A stretch of DNA of 64,000 nt from JAGQLF01 sp964437465 (lineage in GTDB: Bacteria; Patescibacteriota; Dojkabacteria; J137), in assembly GCA_964437465.1 (NCBI GenBank), contig CAYTGI010000005.1:13460-77459 (forward strand), given 5' to 3'. Each line of letters begins with the position of its first letter. The stretch's first letter is position 1. The position numbers were made by a program, and so were the translations under genes. Below, in pieces: positions 25,097 to 34,200 of this stretch. The notes under the pieces were generated by a model. The model ran no database searches and was not told where the DNA came from. It saw only the letters and a program-made list of their open reading frames with translations.

Positions 25097-25445
25097 TATA
25101 AAATGTCTTTAATTTCCTCAGCATATGAATAACCTCCTTCGTTTTCTTATCTATTTCTTCGTAATTTTCGCTTGTCAAGTATTGTAGATCTTTACTTAAT
25201 TTTAGAAAATACCCTAGCTCATAAGCTGACGCTAGAGATATACTTAAAAATCTTATAAATTCCTTCCTACTATCTCTACTACTCCCCTCTACAATATTTG
25301 AGGGAATAGAATAGCTTGCCCTTCGCATTTGACTAACTAATCCGTACTGTTCTGTTTTAGGAAATGATTTAGTAGAAGTGTAAATATTAATTGTAAGGTT
25401 ATGTGAATATTCCCACACCTTTAGCTTAGTATAATCGTGCATCAT
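25083..25445 (-). CDS. Four-helix-bundle protein (23S rRNA intervening-sequence protein family)
   Basis: The 120-residue protein matches the IVP/S23 family: YTKLKVWEYSHNL near the N-terminus, FPKTEQYGLVSQMRRASYSIPSNIVEGSSR in the middle, and FLSISLASAYELGYFL further on. The family forms pentameric four-helix bundles. It was first found in 23S rRNA intervening sequences but is widespread as free-standing genes, often with mobile repeats; its function is unclear. Here the gene lies between two 8-bp-period GTAC arrays, and the downstream array overlaps its stop. The start may be the second Met. Confidence 0.85.
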   Translation of the reverse strand: MMHDYTKLKVWEYSHNLTINIYTSTKSFPKTEQYGLVSQMRRASYSIPSNIVEGSSRDSRKEFIRFLSISLASAYELGYFLKLSKDLQYLTSENYEEIDKKTKEVIHMLRKLKTFYSTKV

Positions 25446-25472
25446 GTTTTCGTTAATAGTTAAACATGGGGA

Positions 25473-25508
25473 ATACTCTAGTACCTGAGTACATTAGTAC
25501 TTGTATAC
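25473..25508. repeat. 8-bp-period GTAC array, copy 5
   Basis: ATAC 25473, GTAC 25481, 25489 and 25497, and ATAC 25505 are exactly 8 bp apart. The array lies upstream of the IVP-type gene and just beyond the mazF stop. Confidence 0.9.
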
Positions 25509-25511
25509 ATT

Positions 25512-25847
25512 CTACATCACAAGCATCTCGTTAATGATGGATTTTATCTGACTAATTATTTTCTTATCGGCCTTGTCTATTTGGCTGAAAATACGCTTTT
25601 TATCTACTGTTCTTATTTGATCAAGCATAATCCATCCAGTTCTATTTTCTACTTTCACCTTTATTCTTGTTGGGTAATCTTTTGACTTAGAAGTTATAGG
25701 AGCGATTATTATAGTTCTGAGATTAAAATTCATCTCATTTGGAGAAATTACAATACACGGTCTTGTCTTTTTTATCTCTGAGCCTATTGTAGGATCTAAA
25801 TTTATCCAGTAAATAGTATATTGTTCTATTCGTTGTCCCATGCCCAC
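25512..25847 (-). CDS. mazF: MazF/PemK-family mRNA interferase toxin
   Basis: The 111-residue protein has the family pattern YWINLDPTIGSEIKKTRPCIVISP (substrate loop and conserved Arg/Pro), IIIAPITSK, and a C-terminal WIMLDQIRTVDKKRI. It is an endoribonuclease that cuts specific mRNA sequences when free of MazE. Its start overlaps the mazE stop region, giving coupled expression. No interruption is present, so this module appears functional. Confidence 0.92.
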   Translation of the reverse strand: MGMGQRIEQYTIYWINLDPTIGSEIKKTRPCIVISPNEMNFNLRTIIIAPITSKSKDYPTRIKVKVENRTGWIMLDQIRTVDKKRIFSQIDKADKKIISQIKSIINEMLVM

Positions 25848-26083
25848 TCTTCATTATCCAAATCTATATTATCCTCCAAAACATCTTCATTAGATTCGTG
25901 CATTTTCTTAAATGCATTGTTCCATCCAGATCTAGGAGATTTTTTCAGTGGGGTTAGCGTAATAATACCATTTTCTTTTTTTATTTCTAGCTCTTCTTTT
26001 AAGTCTAATTTCATTTCCTCAAGCAAAACAGAAGGGATTCTAATTCCCTTTGAATTTCCAATTTTTACTATTTTTGTATTCAT
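25826..26083 (-). CDS. mazE: MazE/AbrB-type antitoxin
   Basis: Residues 1-45 form a swapped-hairpin AbrB fold (KIVKIGNSKGIRIPSVLLEEMKL). The acidic tail (ESNEDVLEDNIDLDNEEWAWDNE) would occupy the MazF active site. It is expected to repress its own promoter with MazF. TAAAAT ends five bases before the ATG on the minus strand, so the mRNA may be leaderless. Confidence 0.9.
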   Translation of the reverse strand: MNTKIVKIGNSKGIRIPSVLLEEMKLDLKEELEIKKENGIITLTPLKKSPRSGWNNAFKKMHESNEDVLEDNIDLDNEEWAWDNE

Positions 26084-26129
26084 AAGATATTTTAACGTAA
26101 TTACAATGTGAGTACAAGTAGGTATTTCT

Positions 26130-26335
26130 GAGTCTGGCGATTTACGAGCGAAGCGAAGTAATCTCGCTAGGTTTATCGATAAGCTTAGTGAGGCTGCTTC
26201 GTCACTAGGCTCCTCGCAGACCGCCTTGAAGTCATCACACTGAGCCTGCCTGCAGGTAGGCAGGGCTCTCTAAGGGTGGTATAAAATTATAGGCACGATC
26301 ATGGTTCGAGAACCTCACCATGACATAATGAGAAT
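26130..26335. repeat. Cluster of palindromic intergenic repeats
   Basis: The interval up to 26386 has no gene. It contains CCTGCC...GGCAGG (26245-26264) nested in a longer imperfect hairpin (CACTGAG...CTCTAAGGGTG), and a CATGGT...ACCATG stem near 26300-26323. They resemble REP-like elements; the outer part recalls the GTCACCCT...AGGGTGAC hairpin at 63038. Confidence 0.6.
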
Positions 26336-26386
26336 TGCAAAAAAAGACCTATCGGGATATGATTTACTATATTAATAAACATTTTT

Positions 26387-27139
26387 ATGAAATCATTTGG
26401 CGGTAAAATTCTAAAGTTTATTTTGATACTTCTATATCCAGTTATAGTTGTTCTTTTAATCGCAGTTTCAGTTGTCCTATTCTTAAGAATGCGAGATGTA
26501 GATAACGCTTTAGATAAATATAACGAGATTTATTCAACTTACGATATTCAAGGAACTCCTAAACAGAACATTTCTAACGCAATGGAAGATGCAAGAGAGA
26601 TTGTAGGAGAGCTATTTATGGGGCTAGAAGAGAGCTCAAGAGAGATTGAAAGTTTAAGAAATCAGGTAGAAAGTGAGCAAAAGGATGGATTCGGAGAGAT
26701 TAGAGGAAGAATTTTAGCTTTTGTTTCTCAAGGAGAGAGTTTAAATAGATACCAAAGAGTTTGCGCTGAAGTTACTGAAAATGCAAATAAGCAGTACTGT
26801 GTTTCTGTTTCAGCAATTGAAGCGAGTTACAACCTAGTTGTTCCTGAAGGTGAATATTACGTATTCGCCCAGCTTCAAGATGACCCTACAAGTACTGAAA
26901 AAGCATACTATACTGAATTTGTAAGATGCTCAAAAGAAGGAAGTGGGAGATGTGAAGAAAGTCTTTCAGATACAAAGATTTTAGTTACTGTTGATTCGGG
27001 AGGTATAGTTCAAGGGATTGATCCAATGGACTGGCCAACGATTGATGATCTAACAATTCCTACTGATAATGTTGAGGAGCCTGAGGATAGTGTTGAGGAA
27101 GAGCAAGCTGAAGAGTCAGCTCCTGAAGAAGGTCAATAA
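26387..27139 (+). CDS. Membrane-anchored coiled-coil protein
   Basis: The 250-residue protein has one membrane helix (about residues 9-32), a coiled-coil region (about 65-105; ESSREIESLRNQVESEQK), a compact domain with four cysteines, and an acidic Glu-rich C-terminal tail. The body is probably outside the cell. I do not recognise the family. Its stop codon runs straight into GTAC array copy 6. Confidence 0.55.
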   Translation: MKSFGGKILKFILILLYPVIVVLLIAVSVVLFLRMRDVDNALDKYNEIYSTYDIQGTPKQNISNAMEDAREIVGELFMGLEESSREIESLRNQVESEQKDGFGEIRGRILAFVSQGESLNRYQRVCAEVTENANKQYCVSVSAIEASYNLVVPEGEYYVFAQLQDDPTSTEKAYYTEFVRCSKEGSGRCEESLSDTKILVTVDSGGIVQGIDPMDWPTIDDLTIPTDNVEEPEDSVEEEQAEESAPEEGQ

Positions 27140-27174
27140 TACCTTACTACTTAGCTACCTCAGTACATTGGTAC
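27139..27174. repeat. 8-bp-period GTAC array, copy 6
   Basis: ATAC 27139, CTAC 27147 and 27155, and GTAC 27163 and 27171 are exactly 8 bp apart. The first unit overlaps the stop codon of the preceding gene. Confidence 0.85.
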
Positions 27175-27202
27175 TCTATAGTGACAAACTAATAAAAAGT
27201 TG

Positions 27203-27208
27203 TATAAT
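27203..27208 (+). promoter_or_regulatory. -10 element of the 27214 gene
   Basis: TATAAT preceded by TG ends five bases before the ATG at 27214, with a GTGACA -35-like hexamer 16 bp upstream. This is a clear leaderless promoter candidate. Confidence 0.65.
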
Positions 27209-27213
27209 AAATC

Positions 27214-27546
27214 ATGAACAAACATTTAAAGAAAGTTTTACAATTTGGTGTGGGAACATTTTACGTTGCGAGAGACAAGGTTAAGGAGGTTGTACATACT
27301 CTTAGAGAAGAGGATGTGTTTAACGAGGAAATGGGCAAGCAAGTTGTTCAAGGTGCTGTAAAATCAACACAAGAAGGAGTACAGAAAGCAGCTGAATCTA
27401 TAAAGAAAGCAACAAAGTCTAAAGCAAGTGAGATGGATGTAAAAGCAACAGAAGCAACAGAAGAAGCTAAGGAAAAAGTGGAAGAAGTTAAAGAAGATGT
27501 AAAAGAAACTGCGAAAGATATTAAAGAAAAAGCAGAAGAAAAGTAG
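27214..27546 (+). CDS. Amphipathic helical (YtxH/phasin-like) protein
   Basis: The 110-residue protein has a short N-terminal hydrophobic stretch and then about 70 residues of Ala/Lys/Glu repeats (roughly 11-residue periodicity, KVEEVKEDVKETAKDIKEK). Such proteins form long amphipathic helices that lie on membranes or bundle together, as in YtxH-, LEA- or phasin-like families. The composition-driven sequence does not allow a firm assignment. A terminator follows, before rpoB. Confidence 0.55.
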   Translation: MNKHLKKVLQFGVGTFYVARDKVKEVVHTLREEDVFNEEMGKQVVQGAVKSTQEGVQKAAESIKKATKSKASEMDVKATEATEEAKEKVEEVKEDVKETAKDIKEKAEEK

Positions 27547-27663
27547 TCGGAATTTTTATAAAAACCCTTTACTATTACCCCGTACTTTGCTAGAATCCCT
27601 AAGCATGCAAAACTGGTACCAATGCGAGAAGACATCTCAAAATAAATAGAAAATTTTTATGAA

Positions 27664-27685
27664 CGCACCGTAGGTGCGGTTTTTT
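27664..27685 (+). terminator. Intrinsic terminator upstream of rpoB
   Basis: CGCACC-GTA-GGTGCG (27664-27678) is followed by GTTTTTT. It ends the preceding transcript, so rpoB needs its own promoter in the remaining 30 bp. Confidence 0.88.
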
Positions 27686-27717
27686 GCTTTAATATACATT
27701 TTTTAGTACAAACGTCT

Positions 27718-30700
27718 ATGACTCCAAAAAAACGACTCGTACTTACAGATAATCCTGTCGATTTAATTGATATTGATCTTCTTGAAGCTCAAAAAAAATT
27801 CTTTAGAGAATTCATTGAAAATGGATTCGAAGAACTTTTTGATGAGATCAACCCAATCGAAGACTACACTGGCTCAAGCTGGTCTCTGTCTTTTGAGGAT
27901 GTAAATTGGGAAGATGCAAAGCTTGGCTTTAGAGAAGCTCATAATCTAGGTTTATCTCACGACGCGCCTGTATTCGTAACTGTAAAACTGGTAAACAAAA
28001 GGACAGGTGAGATGAAGAAACAGAAAATCTTTCTTTGCGATATGCCTTTAATGAGTAATAGAGCATCTTTCATGGTTAACGGAAATGAAAGAGTTGTTGT
28101 ATTCCAAATAATCAGAAGTGAAGGAATTTTATTCTCAGAAGCAAAAGCTTCTTCACCTGCCAAAAAAATCTTTTCAGTAAAACTAATGCCAAATAGAGGT
28201 AAGTGGTATGAGTTTGAGATGAATAAGTATGGAGTCATGAGCGTTAAGCTTTTAGAAAAAAGACCAAGAATCCTTCTTACTACTCTACTTCGAGCAATGG
28301 GATATGGTACTGATGAAGAATTGAAGAAAATTCTAGAATCATCAGATGTTGGAGAAATTAAATATTTAGAAAATACATTAAGAAAAGATCCAACAAAGAG
28401 TACAGAAGAAGCTCTTATTGAAATTTATAGAAAATTAAGACCAGAAGATTCAATTACTTTAGAAAACGCTCGAGCATTCCTAGACAACATGTTCTTTAAT
28501 AAAAGAAGATTCTATCTAGGGAAAATTGGTAGATATAAATTAAATCAAAAGCTTGGATTCACTGAAGATATTAAAATGGAAGATCATTTACTTAAGAAAA
28601 AGGATCTTGTGGAAATTGTAAAGGCTTTGATGGAGCTAAATAACGGTACAAGACCGATGGATGATATAGATAGTCTTGGAAATAGAAGAGTAAGGGGAAT
28701 TAACGAAATAGTAAGTGAGAAAATCAGAGTTGGAATGTTAATTATGGAAAAGAATATTCGAGATAGAATGAGTACTTATTCTACTGATGAGAAAGTTACT
28801 CCTGCAATGCTTGTAAATACAAAACCAGTAATTGCAGCAATAAATCAATTCTTCGGAAGCTCTGCATTAATGAGATACATGGATCAAGAGAATATTTTAT
28901 CTGAGCTTGAAGTAAAGCGAAAAGTAACAGCTGGAGGACCTAGAGGTCTAACAAAAGAAAGAGCAACTTTCTCAGTTAGAGATGTGCACGATTCTCATTA
29001 TGGAAGACTTTGTCCTGTAACAACTCCAGAAGGACCTTCTGTTGGTATGGTTAATCAGTTAGCTGTTTATTCTAAAATAAATGACTTTGGATTCCTTGAA
29101 GCTCCATATTATAAAGTTGTTAAGGAATTCAGTGTAAAAGAAGATAAAGTTTCTGACTTTAAAGGAAGATATATTAGAGAAGATATTAAGGACGGAAGTA
29201 AAGTGCTAGCTAAAAAGGGAGATGAGATTAGCACAAAAGTTGTTGAAGCAGCTAAGAAAGCTGATCTAGATGTTATTCACCTTGTACCATTTATTTCAGA
29301 TAAGATTGAGTACATGGACTCTGAAACTGAAGCTACATTCAAAATTGCACCTTACAATGTAGAAAGAGATGAAAATAATAATATTCTTTCAGAGTCTACA
29401 TATATTAGGTACAACAAAGATTACACAACTGCAAGTCCAATTGATATAGATTACATTGATATCTCTCCATCACAGATCTCTGGACTTGGATTAGCATTAA
29501 TTCCATTCGCTGGAAATGATGACCCAAACAGAACTTTCTATGGAGCTAAAACACAAAACCAGGCTGTTCCTTTGATTAAGAATCAATCCCCAATTGTTGG
29601 AACAGGATTCGAAAAGGCTGCAGCAAAAGCAAGTGGAAGAACTGTTATTGCTGAAGAAGATGGAATTGTATTGGAGGCTGATAGTGCTCATGTAGTTGTT
29701 GAATATGGAAGCGGAAAAGGAAAAAGAAAACAAGAATACGATGTAGAAAAATTCATTAGAACTAACCAAAACACATGTTTTACTCAAACTACTCTAGTCT
29801 TACCTGGAGAAAAGTTTAAGAAAGGAGATATCCTAATCGACGGACCTTGTACAGACCAAGGAGAGCTAGCTCTTGGAGTTAATCTTCGAGCTTGTTACAT
29901 GGTTTGGGATGGATATAACTATGAGGATGGAATTGTAATTTCAGAAAGACTTGTAAAAGAAGATGCATTAACTTCTATTCACATTCATGAATACACTCAA
30001 GAAGTTAGAGAAACAAAATTAGGAAACGAATTAATAACTAAAGATATTCCAGGAGTTGGAGAAAGAGCTTTAAGAAACTTAGACGAAGAAGGAGTTGTAA
30101 GAATTGGGGCAAACGTAGAATCAAATGATATCTTAGTAGGAATTATTGCTCCAAAAGGAGAAACAGAGCTAACTGCTGAAGAGAAACTATTGAGAGCGAT
30201 CTTTGGAGAATACGCTAGAGACGTAAGAGATAACTCACTTAGAATGCCATATGGTGAAGAGGGTGTTGTTGTTGGAGTACAAGTTCTTGAAAGAGCAAAA
30301 GGAGCTAAACTAAATCCTGGAGTTCTAAAACAGGTAAAAGTATGGGTAGCTAGAACACATAAAATCTCAGTTGGAGATAAGCTAACTGGATATCACGGAG
30401 AAAAAGGACTTATTGCAAAAATAGTTCCTGAAGAAGACATGCCATACACTGCAGATGGAAGACCAGTAGATCTAGTTCTAGGACCTGCATCTATGATTAG
30501 ACGTATGAATTTAGGACAGTTAATTGAGACTCATATTGGAGCATTAGCTGATCAGTTAGGAATTAAAGTAGAAGCACAACCGTTCTCAAGCTACTCTCTT
30601 GATCCTCTACTTGAGGAAGCAAAGAAGGCAGGGCTTAAGTATGAAGAAAAGGTTGATCTTTATGATGGAAGAACTGGAGAGAAATTTGATCAAAAAGTAG

Positions 30701-31137
30701 TTGTTGGGCAAAAATATGTTCTAAAGCTAGACCACCTTGCAGATCATAAGGTTCACGCAAGATCTACAGGTCCATACACTCTTGTCACACAACAACCTCT
30801 AAGAGGAAAAGCACAGATGGGAGGACAGAGACTTGGAGAAATGGAAGTTTGGGCATTACAAGCACACGCAGTACCTAATCTACTTCATGAGATTTTAACA
30901 ATTAAGTCTGATGATGTTGTTGGAAGAGCTGCAGCTTATAAAGCAATTATTTCTGGACAACCAATTAAATCACCAAATGTTCCAGAATCATTCAATGTTC
31001 TTGATAAAGAGTTAGCAGGATTGAATATTAAGATGGATAAGATTGACGCTGAATACGATTTTGAGAAAGCTGACATGGCTTTAGAGGAAATTGTTGATTC
31101 AGTTGGAAATGATACATCTAGTGAGAAAAGTGAGTAA
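27718..31137 (+). CDS. rpoB: RNA polymerase beta subunit
   Basis: The 1139-residue product has the beta-subunit core: FFGSSALMRYMDQENILSE (fork/rifampicin region), RDVHDSHYGRLCPVTTPEGPSVGM, GYNYEDGIVISERL, GDKLTGYHGEKG, and the C-terminal GKAQMGGQRLGEMEVWALQAH. With RpoC it forms the catalytic centre. In the Rif region, QFFGSSALMRYMDQENILSELEVKRKVTAGGPRGL carries Ala/Arg/Tyr at positions that are usually Gln-Leu-Ser/Phe. The ribosomal stalk genes rplJ and rplL that often precede rpoB are absent here. Confidence 0.98.
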   Translation: MTPKKRLVLTDNPVDLIDIDLLEAQKKFFREFIENGFEELFDEINPIEDYTGSSWSLSFEDVNWEDAKLGFREAHNLGLSHDAPVFVTVKLVNKRTGEMKKQKIFLCDMPLMSNRASFMVNGNERVVVFQIIRSEGILFSEAKASSPAKKIFSVKLMPNRGKWYEFEMNKYGVMSVKLLEKRPRILLTTLLRAMGYGTDEELKKILESSDVGEIKYLENTLRKDPTKSTEEALIEIYRKLRPEDSITLENARAFLDNMFFNKRRFYLGKIGRYKLNQKLGFTEDIKMEDHLLKKKDLVEIVKALMELNNGTRPMDDIDSLGNRRVRGINEIVSEKIRVGMLIMEKNIRDRMSTYSTDEKVTPAMLVNTKPVIAAINQFFGSSALMRYMDQENILSELEVKRKVTAGGPRGLTKERATFSVRDVHDSHYGRLCPVTTPEGPSVGMVNQLAVYSKINDFGFLEAPYYKVVKEFSVKEDKVSDFKGRYIREDIKDGSKVLAKKGDEISTKVVEAAKKADLDVIHLVPFISDKIEYMDSETEATFKIAPYNVERDENNNILSESTYIRYNKDYTTASPIDIDYIDISPSQISGLGLALIPFAGNDDPNRTFYGAKTQNQAVPLIKNQSPIVGTGFEKAAAKASGRTVIAEEDGIVLEADSAHVVVEYGSGKGKRKQEYDVEKFIRTNQNTCFTQTTLVLPGEKFKKGDILIDGPCTDQGELALGVNLRACYMVWDGYNYEDGIVISERLVKEDALTSIHIHEYTQEVRETKLGNELITKDIPGVGERALRNLDEEGVVRIGANVESNDILVGIIAPKGETELTAEEKLLRAIFGEYARDVRDNSLRMPYGEEGVVVGVQVLERAKGAKLNPGVLKQVKVWVARTHKISVGDKLTGYHGEKGLIAKIVPEEDMPYTADGRPVDLVLGPASMIRRMNLGQLIETHIGALADQLGIKVEAQPFSSYSLDPLLEEAKKAGLKYEEKVDLYDGRTGEKFDQKVVVGQKYVLKLDHLADHKVHARSTGPYTLVTQQPLRGKAQMGGQRLGEMEVWALQAHAVPNLLHEILTIKSDDVVGRAAAYKAIISGQPIKSPNVPESFNVLDKELAGLNIKMDKIDAEYDFEKADMALEEIVDSVGNDTSSEKSE

Positions 31138-31155
31138 TTTATTTTGGACTAAAGT

Positions 31156-31204
31156 CTAGTAACTGAAAACTAGTAACTAGAAACTAAATAACTATTAACT
31201 ATTA
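31156..31204. repeat. Heptamer array between rpoB and rpoC
   Basis: CTAGTAA, CTGAAAA, CTAGTAA, CTAGAAA, CTAAATA, then (after a one-base slip) CTATTAA-type units repeat with a 7-bp period. It fills almost the whole rpoB-rpoC gap and may be transcribed as part of the operon mRNA. Confidence 0.8.
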
Positions 31205-31214
31205 AATTCGAGCA

Positions 31215-34200
31215 ATGTTAAAAGACTTTAATGCAGTAAAGATCTCAGTTGCAAGTCCACAGGACGTAATGAACTGGTCCCATGGAGAGGTAACTAAAGC
31301 TGAGACAATAAACTATAGAACATTCAGAGCAGAACCTGGAGGTCTTATGGCTGAAGAGATCTTCGGACCAACAAAGGACTTCGAATGTTACTGTGGGAAA
31401 TACAAAAAAATTAGATACAAAGGTATTGTTTGTGATAGATGTGGAGTTGAAGTAACTCACAAAAGAGTTAGAAGAGAGCGAATGGGGCATATTAAATTAG
31501 CAGCTCCAGTTACTCATGTTTGGTTCTCTAATGGAATTCCAAATAGATTAGCTTTGATTTTAGATATTCCTCAGAAAAAACTTGAAACTGTAATTTACTA
31601 CGCTCGATACGTTGTTACAGGAGTAAATGAAGAGGAACAGAAAGCTGCAATAGAAAGTCTTGATGAACTAAAGAAAAATGAAATCACTGAACTATCAGAT
31701 GAGTTAGAGCAGAAAATTAAAGATATTGAAGAAGAGTTTAAACAGTTAGCAGAAGATATTAAAAAGGAAAATAAAGAGGAAGGAAAACAAAAACTTCAGT
31801 TAGATAGAAATGAAAACTCAAGAAAGAAAGAAATTGCCCGAATAAAGGCTGCATACAAACAAAAACAAGATAATACTGATAAAAAATTCGGAAACATTAA
31901 GTCTTTAATTGAAGATATTAAATTAGGATTTACTCTTTCAGAAGAAGAACACTCAATGTTAGAGGAATATGAATTCTTCTTTTACGATGCTGGAATGGGA
32001 GCTGAAGCAATTAAAGAACTTCTTGATGTTTTAAATATTGATGTTGAAGTTGCTGAGCTTGAAGAGACAATGAAGACAACTAAGTCTCAACTTAAGAAAT
32101 CTAAGGTTATCCAAAGAATTAGAATTCTTAAGGGACTTAAAAAATCAGGTGTAAATCCATCTTGGTTGATTCTAAATGTACTACCTGTAATTCCTCCTGA
32201 TCTAAGACCAATAATTCAGTTACCTGGTGGTAGATTTGCAACTTACGATCTAAATGATTTATATAGAAGAGTTATTAACAGAAACAATAGGTTACAAAGA
32301 CTTATTAATCTAGGCGCACCTGAGATCATTTTAAGAAACGAGAAAAGAATGCTACAAGAGTCTGTAGACTCTCTTCTTGACAATAACCATAAACCAGGCG
32401 CACCTGCACTAAATACAAGGCAGATGCCTTTCAAATCTCTGTCAGACATGTTGAGAGGAAAACAAGGTAGATTTAGACAGAATCTTCTTGGTAAACGAGT
32501 TGATTATTCAGGTAGAGCTGTAATTGTAGCTGGACCAGATCTTAAATTCGATGAGTGTGGACTTCCAAAGAATGTTGCACTTGAATTATTTAAACCCTTT
32601 GTAATTAGAGAGTTGATTGAAAGAGGTCATGCAGCTAATCCAACTAGAGCAAAGATGATTTTTGAAGCTAAGGATCCTGAAGTTTGGGATATCTTAGAAG
32701 ATGTAATTCAAGATAGGCCTGTACTTTTGAATAGAGCTCCATCTCTACACAGGTACTCTATTCTTGCATTCTATCCTAAATTGATTGAAGGTAATGCGAT
32801 TAGACTACACCCGATGGTAGTGCAAGGATTCAACGCTGACTTCGACGGAGATCAAATGGCGGTACACCTTCCATTGTCAGACAAGGCAGTTGAAGAAGTT
32901 AAGGAGAGAATGTTCGCAAAAGACAATATGTTGGCATTAAGAGATTCAACTCCAATTGTTAATGTGTCTAAAGACATGGCTATGGGAATTTATTTCCTTA
33001 CTCAGATGAAAGGGGATGAGAAAGATGTAAAAAGAACATTTGCTAATGATGAGGAATTGCTAACTGCTTACAAGCTAGGCATAGTTAAATTCTATGATCC
33101 TGTTAAGTTACTAAGAAATGGAGAGATTTTAATAACTACAGCTGGAAGATTGATATTTAATAGAATACTTCCGGAAGACTATCCATATCAAAACAAAACA
33201 TTTGGAAAAGGAGATATTGCTGATCTTTCAGCTGATCTTTTCCTTAAATACGGTCAAGATATCTCAATTGGGGTACTTGATAAAGTAAAGAACCTTGGAT
33301 TTGATTATGCAACTGAGTTAGGTATCTCAATATCAATGGGCGAATTCAGATTTAAAGATAAGAAATTTGTGGAGGATAAATTAGCTGAATATGAAAAGAA
33401 AGAACAAGCTCTGCTAGATGATTATTATGATGGAATGATTACATCTAAAGAACTAAAAAGACTTAAACAAGATATCTGGTCAGAACATACTGACGAAATT
33501 CAAGACCAATTATGGGAAGATGCAAGAGCTGATGAAAATGCAAGTAATCTAATAGGAATTAATGATTCTGGAGCTGTTCCTGTAGGATGGGCTATGAAAC
33601 AAATAGCTGGAGTACGAGGATCAGTTTCAAACATGGACGGAGAGATAGTATCTCTTCCTCTTAAAGGAAACTTTGAAAGAGGTTTAAATAATTTTGAATA
33701 CTTTGTCGCATCTAAGGCTGTTAGAAAGTCTATGTCTGATGTTGCTTTGAAGACAGCTGAATCAGGTTATCTAACTAGAAGGCTTGTCGATGTTTCTCAA
33801 GATATCATTACAAGAATTGATGATTGCGGTACTGATGATGGAATCTGGGTTTCAAGAGTTGATTCAGCTAAACAAATGAGTTTTGAATCAAGAGTGAAAG
33901 GAAGATATGCAGCAGAAGATATCAAAGATAGTAAAGGAAATGTAATTGTTGAGAAAAATGAAGTAATTACAGTTGAAAAAGCTAAACAGATATCCAATGA
34001 GGAAAAAATAGAAAAGGTATTCTTAAGAAGTCCGTTAAAGTGTAGAGTACCTCACGGATTATGCGTTAAATGTTATGGGTATGATAACGGTACTGGAAAA
34101 CCAGTTGCAATTGGTGAGGCTGTAGGAATAATTGCTGCCCAAGCACTTGGGGAGCCTACAACTCAGCTAACACTAAAAAGTAAGTCAGACGCTAGATCAA

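Noticed and set aside
27069..27284. 71-residue plus-strand frame between two genes
   Set aside because: It overlaps both genes in another frame, covers the GTAC array, and lacks protein-like features.
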